Positions 1-5,499 of a DNA stretch of 5,902 nt are shown here, in pieces. The DNA is from Verrucomicrobiaceae bacterium. GTDB taxonomy: Bacteria; Verrucomicrobiota; Verrucomicrobiia; Verrucomicrobiales; Verrucomicrobiaceae. The stretch lies in the NCBI GenBank assembly GCA_947463285.1, contig CANHTV010000249.1, positions 1 through 5,902 of the forward strand, given 5' to 3'. Numbering within the stretch: position 1 is the stretch's first letter; each line of letters starts with the position of its first letter. The notes below the pieces were generated by a model, which was not told the DNA's origin, made no database searches, and saw nothing but the letters and a program-made list of their open reading frames with translations. The position numbers were made by a program, and so were the translations under genes.

Positions 1-522
1 GCAGAGCACGATGAGATCTGCGCCTGCATCGGAGGCTGCTTTGACGGTTTTGAGCGAGTATTCCGGGTCTTCTTTGAAGCTATCGAAGAAATGCTCGGCA
101 TCATAGAGCACCTCGCGGCCATGCTTTTTAAGGTAAGCCACGGTGTCGGAGATCATGGCCAGGTTTTCCTCCAGACTGACCTGGAAAACCTCAGTCACAT
201 GCAGCGGCCAGGTTTTACCAACGATGGTGACGGCGGGTGTTTGCGCATCCAGCAGCATTTGCACCTGTGGGTCTTCTTCGACCTTGATGCGGCCGCGGCG
301 GGTCATGCCGAAGGCCGTGATTTTAGCGTTTTTCCATGGACGCTTGGCAGCCTCCTGGAAAAAGGCGGCGTCCTTGGGGTTCGAACCCGGCCAGCCGCCT
401 TCGATGTAGTGAACACCGAAGTCATCGAGCCGCTCGGCGACGCGGATTTTGTCCAAAGTGCTGAAGGAGATGCCGGTGCCCTGAGTGCCGTCACGCAGGG
501 TAGTGTCATAGATCGTAACCAT
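1..522 (-). CDS. cimA: Citramalate synthase, N-terminal 174 residues (3' end outside window)
   Basis: Condenses pyruvate with acetyl-CoA to (R)-citramalate, the first step of the threonine-independent route to isoleucine, in the cytoplasm. It belongs to the DRE-TIM metallolyase family (LeuA/homocitrate synthase relatives). The sequence shows the family signature TTLRDGTQ (residues 7-14, catalytic Arg10 and metal-binding Asp11), then HYIEGGWPGSNPKD (38-51), TIVGKTWPLHV (99-109) and YDAEHFFD (140-147). The EGGWPGSNPKD and YDAEHFFD segments are typical of the Geobacter-type citramalate synthase rather than 2-isopropylmalate synthase. The frame is open to base 1, ending at the conserved LIVLC that normally precedes DTNGG. 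The downstream His-x-His metal site and the regulatory C-terminal domain lie outside the window. The ATG at 522-520 is the only possible ATG, since an in-frame TAA lies at 546-544. No Shine-Dalgarno is present; the 23 bases before the start are pyrimidine-rich. It lies 213 bases downstream of ybeY on the same strand. Confidence 0.93.
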   Translation of the reverse strand, partial: MVTIYDTTLRDGTQGTGISFSTLDKIRVAERLDDFGVHYIEGGWPGSNPKDAAFFQEAAKRPWKNAKITAFGMTRRGRIKVEEDPQVQMLLDAQTPAVTIVGKTWPLHVTEVFQVSLEENLAMISDTVAYLKKHGREVLYDAEHFFDSFKEDPEYSLKTVKAASDAGADLIVLC

Positions 523-568
523 AAAATGAGATGAAAAATGAAGTTAAAAAAAGTCTTTTCCTGAAAAT

Positions 569-718
569 GCGGTCCTGTTGTCCTGACTCATGAACCGCGT
601 GGCGGTTTGCAGATAACGTGACATGCCACGACGGACTCCAACGGCTGCGTTACGCGCAGAGGAGCCCGGTGCTAATTCGAATGGCAATGTTTTGAGTCCG
701 AAGAGACATGAGGACCGC
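569..718 (-). repeat. Nested inverted repeats, candidate structured leader RNA
   Basis: Four perfect inverted repeats nest without crossing: GCGGTCCT/AGGACCGC (569-576 with 711-718), AACCGC/GCGGTT with a 3-base loop (593-598 with 602-607), CGGACTC/GAGTCCG (632-638 with 694-700) and CTGCG/CGCAG with a 5-base loop (645-649 with 655-659). Together they could fold as a multibranch RNA of 150 bases. A competing helix also exists: 592-598 can pair with 569-575 (7 bp, one G-U), which excludes both the hairpin at 593-607 and the outer helix. Such alternatives are what attenuators and riboswitches use. By rough estimate a chance 8-bp pair in about 200 bases has an expectation of a few tenths, so no single helix is significant alone. 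I assign the minus strand only because cimA reads that way. Confidence 0.33.
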
Positions 719-721
719 CAT
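650..721 (-). CDS. Putative 23-aa leader peptide upstream of cimA
   Basis: An ATG at 721-719 opens 23 codons ending in TAA at 652-650. The centre of the peptide reads NIAIRIS, with three ATT isoleucine codons at positions 12, 14 and 16. In all, eight of the 23 residues are Ile, Leu or Val. The ORF begins 14 bases after the ybeY stop and ends 127 bases before cimA, an isoleucine-pathway gene. Its second to fourth codons form one arm of an 8-bp inverted repeat, and its stop codon sits in the loop of a 5-bp hairpin. Classical ilv/leu attenuators have this logic, but their control codons are usually in tighter runs. No Shine-Dalgarno is present, as with other genes here. A chance ORF of this size is quite possible. 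Confidence 0.27.
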   Translation of the reverse strand: MAVLMSLRTQNIAIRISTGLLCA

Positions 722-735
722 GTTAAGGCATCGGA

Positions 736-1224
736 TTATTCTGGCAACTTGTCTTTTAAAGCCCTAATTCTTTCACTATCTGGAGCTGGACCGAGCTTTT
801 GGCAGACTTGTTTCAACACGTCATTTTGGCGACGTGCCATTTCTGCGGCCTCGGCTGTTTCATGATCATCCCAGCCTGCTAGATGCATGAGCCCGTGGAT
901 CAAATACAGAGCAAGTTCTTGATTCAAAGGCTGTTCATGTTCACTGCCTTGGCGTAATGCGGTGTCAGCACTGACGAGAATTTCACCATGGTGAAACGTG
1001 ATCACGTCTGTGGGTGACGGGTCATCAAGAAATTCGGCATGAATGCGAGTGATCTCGGTATCGCTGACGATGCTGAATTCAATCTCTGTCAGATGCAGCA
1101 GTGGTGCCTCAGGGCTGGTCGCCTGTGCCTGACACATGGGAAGGGCTGCTTTCAGGACCTTGCGAAGCCAAGGCAGGTTGGCTCGATGCTGCTTTTGGCG
1201 GTTATAGAGAGACAGTTCGGTCAT
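736..1224 (-). CDS. ybeY: Endoribonuclease YbeY (rRNA maturation factor)
   Basis: Single-strand-specific metallo-endoribonuclease that helps mature the 3' end of 16S rRNA and takes part in late 70S quality control, in the cytoplasm. The 162-residue length suits the family. The conserved strand-and-turn DDPSPTDVITF (67-77) precedes the metal-binding helix HGLMHLAGWDDH (110-121). In the usual family motif HGxLHLxGYDH the histidines are spaced H-x3-H-x5-H. Here His110 and His114 are in place, but an Asp (120) occupies the third position and a His follows one residue later (121). The ATG at 1224-1222 overlaps the TGA of the upstream HD gene by one base (TGATG), indicating translational coupling. 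No Shine-Dalgarno is visible. Immediately upstream genes are the HD protein and PhoH/YbeZ, the known YbeY partner. The C-terminus is a charged helix. Identification is firm; only the third metal ligand is uncertain. Confidence 0.95.
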   Translation of the reverse strand: MTELSLYNRQKQHRANLPWLRKVLKAALPMCQAQATSPEAPLLHLTEIEFSIVSDTEITRIHAEFLDDPSPTDVITFHHGEILVSADTALRQGSEHEQPLNQELALYLIHGLMHLAGWDDHETAEAAEMARRQNDVLKQVCQKLGPAPDSERIRALKDKLPE

Positions 1225-2912
1225 CAGGCCGCTGAGGCGGGTTGCTTCCGCGATGCTCGTTTTTTCTTTTCAGGATTCTGATTCTCAAAGCCTGATGAAT
1301 ACGGTGACTCCAGCCGCAGTGTGCGGGTGTCTTGCGTGGTGTCGCGCGGGTTTAAAACGGAACTGCCAGCACCCTCGGAGGCTTTTTGGTATTTGATGCG
1401 GCTGTGCATCATGCTGAGCAGGGTTTTGACTAAGCTGCTTTTGACCTTGGCCAGCTCGGCGATGGTGAGATCACACTCATCAAGTTGGCCGTCGATCATA
1501 CGATTCTGCACCAGCTCATCCACTAGGGCTTCAATGCGTGAGGCGTTGGGTTTTTCTAAGGCACGAGAGGCGCTCTCGACTGCATCAGCAAGAGAAATGA
1601 TGGCGGATTCCTTAAACTGCGGTCTCGGGCCGGGGTAGCGGAAGACTTCCTCGCTGACCTGCGGCACGTCGTCTTCCTTGGACTTGCCTTCTTCGACCAA
1701 ACGCAGGGCCTGGGCTTTCTGATCAAGCGCTCGCTTGTAGAAATACCAGGCCAATGATGTGCCGTGATGCTGCTCGATGACGTCAATGATGCTGCAATTG
1801 AGCTTATGTTTGATGGCCAGATCGACGCCGTCTTTGACATGAGCGATGAGAATCAGGGCGCTCATTCGTGCCGTGAGATCGTCATGCGGATTGTTTACCG
1901 GGTCCATGTTCTCAATGAAATACTCGGGCTTGGTTAGTTTGCCGATGTCGTGGAAATAGGCGCATACGCGAGTCATGCCGGCATTGGCTCCGATGGATTC
2001 GGCAGCTGCTTCGGAGAGGTTTGCGACGACGAGGCTGTGGTGGTAGGTGCCAGGTGCCTCGATGCTGAGGCGCTTCATGAGCGGATGATTGAGATCAGCC
2101 AGTTCCAGCCAGGAGACTTCTGTTGTGACTCCAAAGATGCTTTCAATCACAGGCATTCCGCCTCCGACGATGAGCCCGGTCAGAATGCCGACAGCAAAGG
2201 GCACACCCAAAATGCGGCTGAGGCTAACGGTGTCTGCAGTACCGGAAAATTCATGCAACAGCAATGAAAACAGGGCTGCGGTAATGCCAACGTAGAGTCC
2301 AGCCATGAACAATTTGTTTCGGCGGCGGACTCGATTGGTGAAGAGCACCATGAAGAATCCAATCAGGCAGGAGCTGGCAAGGTAGGTGACCGGGTTCACG
2401 GCCACAAAGACCATGGTGCCGAGCAAAGTGGAGTAAATGGCACCGAATAGGCCGATTTTTCTGCCTAAGATGACTGAGAGCACCATTGGGCAAAGCGCGT
2501 GAGGTAAGGCCAGGGTGGGAAGGGCACCAGACCAGCTGTTCTGGTAGGCGAAGTCCATCATGGCGACGCTGGCTCCCAGTTGCAGCAGCAGGGTGCCGAG
2601 TACCAGCACGAGTTCGGCGTTGTCCTCGATGATATCTTTGAGGGCCACACGCAGATGTACAACGAGCGCCGCGCCGATGGCTGCCGCGCAGAGATAGGCT
2701 GTGGCCTGGGGTTGAACGGTGCCGGGAACGACTTCCGCCGCCAACTTCATCAGCACTCCGATGGCTGCAAAGAAGATGACATAGACACACACCGTGGCTC
2801 CTGGATGCGTCCTGAGTTCATCGACGAGGTCACCTTCTTGGTGTTTGCGGCGAGTCTTGCCGCAGGAAAGACCTTCTCTTTGCAGTTTAGCCCGGCGAAT
2901 GGATTCAAACAT
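1224..2912 (-). CDS. 7TM-HD membrane phosphohydrolase, PgpH/YqfF type, lacking the extracytoplasmic domain
   Basis: Integral inner-membrane protein with a cytoplasmic HD hydrolase domain. Relatives such as Listeria PgpH hydrolyse the second messenger c-di-AMP; the substrate here is inferred. Order: basic cytoplasmic N-terminus (1-38); about eight hydrophobic segments (roughly 40-58, 70-90, 99-119, 131-150, 153-172, 175-193, 199-220, 232-254); linker GGGMPVIESIFGVTTEVSWLEL (about 250-271); then the HD domain with EAPGTYHHS (285-293), HDIGK (321-325), AHVKDG (357-362), QHHGT (381-385), FRYPGPRPQFKES (424-436) and LADAVESA (441-448). All expected metal ligands (His292, His321-Asp322, His358, His382/383, Asp443) are present. 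Family members are usually 700-850 aa because a large HDED domain lies between TM1 and TM2; here that loop is about 11 residues. A low-complexity Lys-rich tail (about 510-562) follows the domain. ATG at 2912-2910 is chosen because an in-frame stop lies shortly upstream. No Shine-Dalgarno. It lies between phoH and ybeY, as in Firmicutes. Confidence 0.9.
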   Translation of the reverse strand: MFESIRRAKLQREGLSCGKTRRKHQEGDLVDELRTHPGATVCVYVIFFAAIGVLMKLAAEVVPGTVQPQATAYLCAAAIGAALVVHLRVALKDIIEDNAELVLVLGTLLLQLGASVAMMDFAYQNSWSGALPTLALPHALCPMVLSVILGRKIGLFGAIYSTLLGTMVFVAVNPVTYLASSCLIGFFMVLFTNRVRRRNKLFMAGLYVGITAALFSLLLHEFSGTADTVSLSRILGVPFAVGILTGLIVGGGMPVIESIFGVTTEVSWLELADLNHPLMKRLSIEAPGTYHHSLVVANLSEAAAESIGANAGMTRVCAYFHDIGKLTKPEYFIENMDPVNNPHDDLTARMSALILIAHVKDGVDLAIKHKLNCSIIDVIEQHHGTSLAWYFYKRALDQKAQALRLVEEGKSKEDDVPQVSEEVFRYPGPRPQFKESAIISLADAVESASRALEKPNASRIEALVDELVQNRMIDGQLDECDLTIAELAKVKSSLVKTLLSMMHSRIKYQKASEGAGSSVLNPRDTTQDTRTLRLESPYSSGFENQNPEKKKRASRKQPASAA

Positions 2913-3009
2913 CGGTTGTTGTGGGGAAGGTCAAAGTTAAGTTGACGCTATCACAGCAAAAAGCTCCGACAAGAAAAGATTTGCCCGTTTTTGTGTTCTT
3001 ATGAACATT
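2913..3009 (-). other. phoH to HD-gene spacer
   Basis: A 97-base gap between the phoH stop and the HD-gene start on the same strand. It contains a weak 5-bp inverted repeat, TGTTC/GAACA (2994-2998 with 3003-3007), just past the phoH stop. On the minus strand this repeat is not followed by a T run, so it is a poor terminator for phoH. I see no convincing promoter or Shine-Dalgarno. Cotranscription across the gap seems likely given the conserved gene order. Confidence 0.4.
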
Positions 3010-3996
3010 TTATTCGGATCTGGGTAACGCTTTTTCAGCAGGTGCTGAGCGGTGGCGATCATAGGCCTCTATGATGCGCTGGACGACCGGCAGACGGACG
3101 ATGTCCTTGGCCAGGAAGTTCACAAATTTCACGCCAGGCACACTTTGGAGAACCTCCACGGACTCGCGAAGCCCTGACTTCACATGACGCCTAAGGTCCA
3201 CCTGAGAGGGATCGCCTGTGATGACGCAGCGGGCTCCTTCGCCCAGGCGTGTGAGAAACATGAGCATCTGTTCGCTAGTGGTGTTTTGAGCCTCATCCAA
3301 GATGATAAAGGCATTTTTCAAGGTGCGTCCGCGCATGTAGGCCAGCGGGGCGATCTCGACGGCACCTTTTTCGATCAAACGCTCGGCTTCTTCAGGATCG
3401 AGCATCTCATAAAGTGCGTCGTAGAGAGGGCGTAGATAAGGGAATATTTTCTCCTTCAAATCGCCCGGAAGGAAGCCGAGAGCCTCGCCTGCCTCCACAG
3501 CTGGACGCGTGAGGACAAGGCGTTGAACCGATTTTTCTCTCAACAAGTGCAAGCCCTGAGCCATGGCCAGGTAGGTTTTGCCCGTTCCTGCCGGGCCGAC
3601 ACCAAAAACGACTTCATGTTCGCGCATGGCTTGCACGTAATGGATTTGGCTGCGCGTTTTGGCGAGGACCGGCGGCTTTTTACCCGAAGTGTTCAGCTTG
3701 AGGGACATGATTGCCTCAGCTGGAGCATCACTTTGTTCGAGTTGCACGCTTTCAGCCACCAGTCGGATCATGGCTGGGGTGATGTCTCCACCCTGACGTC
3801 GCACTTTTTCAAGTTGGGCGAAAATGTCTCTGGCTGAACGGATGTTGGCTTCTTCGCCTTCGATCTTGATCCAGCTCTCCCTGGAAGTGAGGTGGACGTG
3901 ACAGATTTCAGCAATGACTTTGAGTCCGCCCAAATCATGGCCGATCAGTTTTTGGAGAAACTGCGGGGTTTCGTAAGTCAGTGTTTCGATGGGCAC
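3010..3996 (-). CDS. ybeZ: PhoH-like ATPase YbeZ
   Basis: Cytoplasmic P-loop NTPase of the PhoH family, thought to act with YbeY in RNA processing and ribosome maturation. The 328 residues match the usual length. An N-terminal KH-like RNA-binding segment (about 18-66) precedes the ATPase core: Walker A GPAGTGKT (134-141), VLTRPAVEAGEALGFLPGDL (161-180, the family signature), Walker B FIILDEAQN (230-238) and sensor motif TGDPSQ (260-265), ending in the conserved VRLPVVQRIIEAY (300-312). The start codon is GTG at 3996-3994: an in-frame TAG lies at 4011-4009 with no ATG between, and the next internal Met (residue 76) would delete the KH-like segment. A 5-bp inverted repeat GTATC/GATAC (4001-4005 with 4014-4018) sits just before the start, and no Shine-Dalgarno is present. 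Directly downstream are the HD protein and YbeY, the classic phoH-yqfF-ybeY order. Confidence 0.95.
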   Translation of the reverse strand: MPIETLTYETPQFLQKLIGHDLGGLKVIAEICHVHLTSRESWIKIEGEEANIRSARDIFAQLEKVRRQGGDITPAMIRLVAESVQLEQSDAPAEAIMSLKLNTSGKKPPVLAKTRSQIHYVQAMREHEVVFGVGPAGTGKTYLAMAQGLHLLREKSVQRLVLTRPAVEAGEALGFLPGDLKEKIFPYLRPLYDALYEMLDPEEAERLIEKGAVEIAPLAYMRGRTLKNAFIILDEAQNTTSEQMLMFLTRLGEGARCVITGDPSQVDLRRHVKSGLRESVEVLQSVPGVKFVNFLAKDIVRLPVVQRIIEAYDRHRSAPAEKALPRSE

Positions 3997-4050
3997 AGAG
4001 GTATCAGTCTAAGGATACGAGATTCATCGCTTAAAATGAACGCCCATTTC

Positions 4051-4503
4051 TCAACGATAACCATAAGCGAGTGCCCAAAATAGGCCATTTTCCTTCTCAG
4101 AGGCGAGAGAAAAAACAATGGTATAGGTGCCAGTTTTGGGTGGGTTCACTCGGCTGCTTGCAAACATGCCGCTCGTTTTGGACTCGATGCTGATCTCCTG
4201 ACCTTTTTCATCGTAGATCTTCAACTCAAACTTCACATTACTGTTGGCGCTGCCGAGCCAGAAGGCGTACTCGTTGCCTTTGAACATTTGATGTTTCACC
4301 ATCAGCTTTTGTCCGCTTTTCACCTCGCCGTTCCAGTAATCTTCACGGACGATGAATCCCTGCTCCACAAAGGGCATGGCAGCCTCCATGGCAAAGCTGT
4401 GCGCATCATCCACGGTCGCCATCGCAAGGGGGGCGGTGATGATGAGGGACGAAGCGGTCAAAATGGCAGCTGTCCGGCAGAGTAAACTCGGTTTGGTTTG
4501 CAT
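4051..4503 (-). CDS. Secreted 150-aa protein of unknown function, probable beta-sandwich
   Basis: I do not recognise the family. Residues 1-29 form a clear Sec signal peptide: Lys4 and Arg10, a hydrophobic core AAILTASSLIITAPL, and a likely cut after Ala-Met-Ala (29). There is no lipobox cysteine, so the mature protein (about 121 residues) should be periplasmic or extracellular. It alternates short strands and turns, with GQKLMVKHQMF, NEYAFWLGSA, KFELKIYDEKGQEI (91-104) and a PPKTGTYTIVFSL turn-strand (121-133), ending in aromatic-rich FWALAYGYR. This pattern (G-Y-A-F, polypeptide-G-q, tGTYtv) resembles pre-peptidase C-terminal (PPC)-like jelly-roll domains. That is a fold inference only. The mature part has no cysteine. 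ATG at 4503-4501 has a weak GGA six bases upstream. The gene begins 41 bases after the stop of another secreted-protein gene and ends 54 bases before phoH, so cotranscription is plausible. Confidence 0.82.
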   Translation of the reverse strand: MQTKPSLLCRTAAILTASSLIITAPLAMATVDDAHSFAMEAAMPFVEQGFIVREDYWNGEVKSGQKLMVKHQMFKGNEYAFWLGSANSNVKFELKIYDEKGQEISIESKTSGMFASSRVNPPKTGTYTIVFSLASEKENGLFWALAYGYR

Positions 4504-4544
4504 GGCGGTTCCGGGAATTGAGGTTGGACTCAGCAGGCAGGCTA

Positions 4545-5369
4545 TTATTTAGCAGAGCGGATTTCCAAGAGCAGGGAATCGCAAGTTTTACCGATGTCAC
4601 GAACGGCATCTTTGGTAAAGCCATCCACCGCACCTTCCATCTTTTCGAGGATGAAAGTCAGGCCTTTGCTGACATCAGAGATGGTATTGTGCTCCTTCAT
4701 TTTAGGACTCATTTTTCCAATCGTGGAGAGGAAATGCTCGACTAGCATGGGCTGATTCAGCAGTTCAGCACGGTCAGCGGAAAAGTTTTTTGTCACGACG
4801 GAGGTGACACTGCCAGTGCCGCGTAGCCAGCCGCCGAGGCTGACGCATTGGGACAAATCCATGTCCTTCATTTGCTCCATGGAGTCGCGCACGGTTTTCT
4901 GGGTCTGGTCGAATTCTTTGCGGATCGAGCGCCAGTCACTCTTGTCTGCGGCATCAAGAATGGCCTGAGCGTGAGGACGAACAGATTTGATTAGGCCCAG
5001 TGCTGTCGCCATATCAATGACTTCACGACCGATGTCTTTGACCTTTTCGGTATCTTCAGCCTGAACGGCGACAAAGCCCTCAGCTACGACGACTCCGAAT
5101 ATCATTGCCAACTTGGTGCGATCCGTCGTGTTGGGGAAATCGACATCACGCAGTTCCTGCTGCCAGTTTGGCTCGCCGAGTTTGTCCAAAACACTGAAGA
5201 CTTCGCTTGGGACTGGGACCACGACATCATCCACGACTTGTCCGGGGAAGGCTTGGGGATCAAATTCTTGAACGCCAGATTTGGAGGCCTGTGCGCCTAA
5301 AGACGTGACAAAAAGCAGGGTCGCCGCCGCTGTCATTACGGCTAATGGGTGAAATGAAGAGCGTTTCAT
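4545..5369 (-). CDS. Secreted 274-aa helical protein of unknown function
   Basis: I do not recognise the family. The start chosen is ATG at 5369-5367, giving MKRSS and a Sec signal peptide with core LAVMTAAATLLFVTSL and likely cleavage after Ala-Gln-Ala (28). The frame stays open upstream to a GTG at 5657. That extension adds 96 unlikely residues, buries the signal peptide, and overlaps the divergent gene. The mature protein is mostly amphipathic helix: 84-104 (small, hydrophobic), 106-126, 132-170 (charged, coil-like, DSMEQMKDMD) and 232-271. The most distinctive segment is LSQCVSLGGWLRGTGSVTSV (172-191). Only two cysteines occur (175 and 263), which could form a disulfide outside the cytoplasm. 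No catalytic motif was seen. A weak GGA lies seven bases before the ATG. It is the first gene of the leftward run, opposite the ElyC-like gene, and 41 bases upstream of the small secreted protein. Confidence 0.83.
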   Translation of the reverse strand: MKRSSFHPLAVMTAAATLLFVTSLGAQASKSGVQEFDPQAFPGQVVDDVVVPVPSEVFSVLDKLGEPNWQQELRDVDFPNTTDRTKLAMIFGVVVAEGFVAVQAEDTEKVKDIGREVIDMATALGLIKSVRPHAQAILDAADKSDWRSIRKEFDQTQKTVRDSMEQMKDMDLSQCVSLGGWLRGTGSVTSVVTKNFSADRAELLNQPMLVEHFLSTIGKMSPKMKEHNTISDVSKGLTFILEKMEGAVDGFTKDAVRDIGKTCDSLLLEIRSAK

Positions 5370-5499
5370 GGATAAGTCCAAAGAAGCGCGGATTGGGCAT
5401 AGAGGCAACCCCTTTGACAGGCATCCGCACGTGCTCTCAATCTGGCCATTTTTCGGGATACAGGCTTGCAAACCCTTTTGCTTGCGCTCGCATCCATTC
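5370..5499. promoter_or_regulatory. Divergent intergenic region
   Basis: These 130 bases separate two divergently read genes and so should hold promoters for both. On the plus strand a perfect TTGACA lies at 5414-5419, but the hexamer 17 bases on (TCAATC, 5437-5442) matches TATAAT at only three positions. An 8-bp palindrome GCACGTGC (5427-5434) falls between them, where a repressor could act. On the minus strand TTGAGA (5441-5436) followed after 17 bases by TCAAAG (5418-5413) is a similarly weak candidate overlapping the first. No Shine-Dalgarno precedes either gene. Confidence 0.4.

Larger units (their letters stand above)
523..735 (-). promoter_or_regulatory. ybeY-cimA intergenic region, likely cimA leader
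   Basis: This is the longest gene-free stretch in the window, between the ybeY stop and the cimA start on the same strand. It holds a short ORF (721-650), several perfect inverted repeats (listed separately) and a run of seven T on the minus strand (552-546) near cimA. The only promoter-like pair I could find reads TTGGAG (641-636), 17 bases, then CGTTAT (618-613), matching consensus at three of six positions each, so it is weak. If that pair were the real promoter, the short ORF would lie upstream of the transcript. No GC-rich hairpin directly abuts the T run, so I do not call an intrinsic terminator. No tRNA or familiar riboswitch consensus was recognised. Confidence 0.5.

Noticed and set aside
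91..534. 147-codon plus-strand ORF
   Set aside because: It is the antisense shadow of cimA, whose minus-strand frame gives a clear family match; the plus-strand product has no recognisable features.
545..576. Intrinsic terminator formed by the T7 run before cimA
   Set aside because: No stable hairpin abuts the T run; the nearest candidate helix ends 16 bases away.
593..607. T-box antiterminator, from the ACCGCG-like hairpin
   Set aside because: The conserved T-box sequence and the specifier stem-loop architecture are absent on both strands.
632..700. Possible tRNA: 7-bp outer stem over 69 bases with a TTCGAAT segment
   Set aside because: The TTCGAAT is not at T-loop distance from the outer stem on either strand, and no D arm or anticodon arm fits.
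2580..2945. 121-codon plus-strand ORF
   Set aside because: Antisense to the N-terminal membrane part of the HD protein; no start signal and no recognisable domain.
2994..3007. Hairpin TGTTC/GAACA after phoH as a terminator
   Set aside because: The stem is only 5 bp and AT-rich, and on the minus strand no T run follows it.
4001..4018. GTATC/GATAC hairpin before phoH as a regulator of its GTG start
   Set aside because: Five base pairs with an 8-base loop is too weak to claim function without conservation data.
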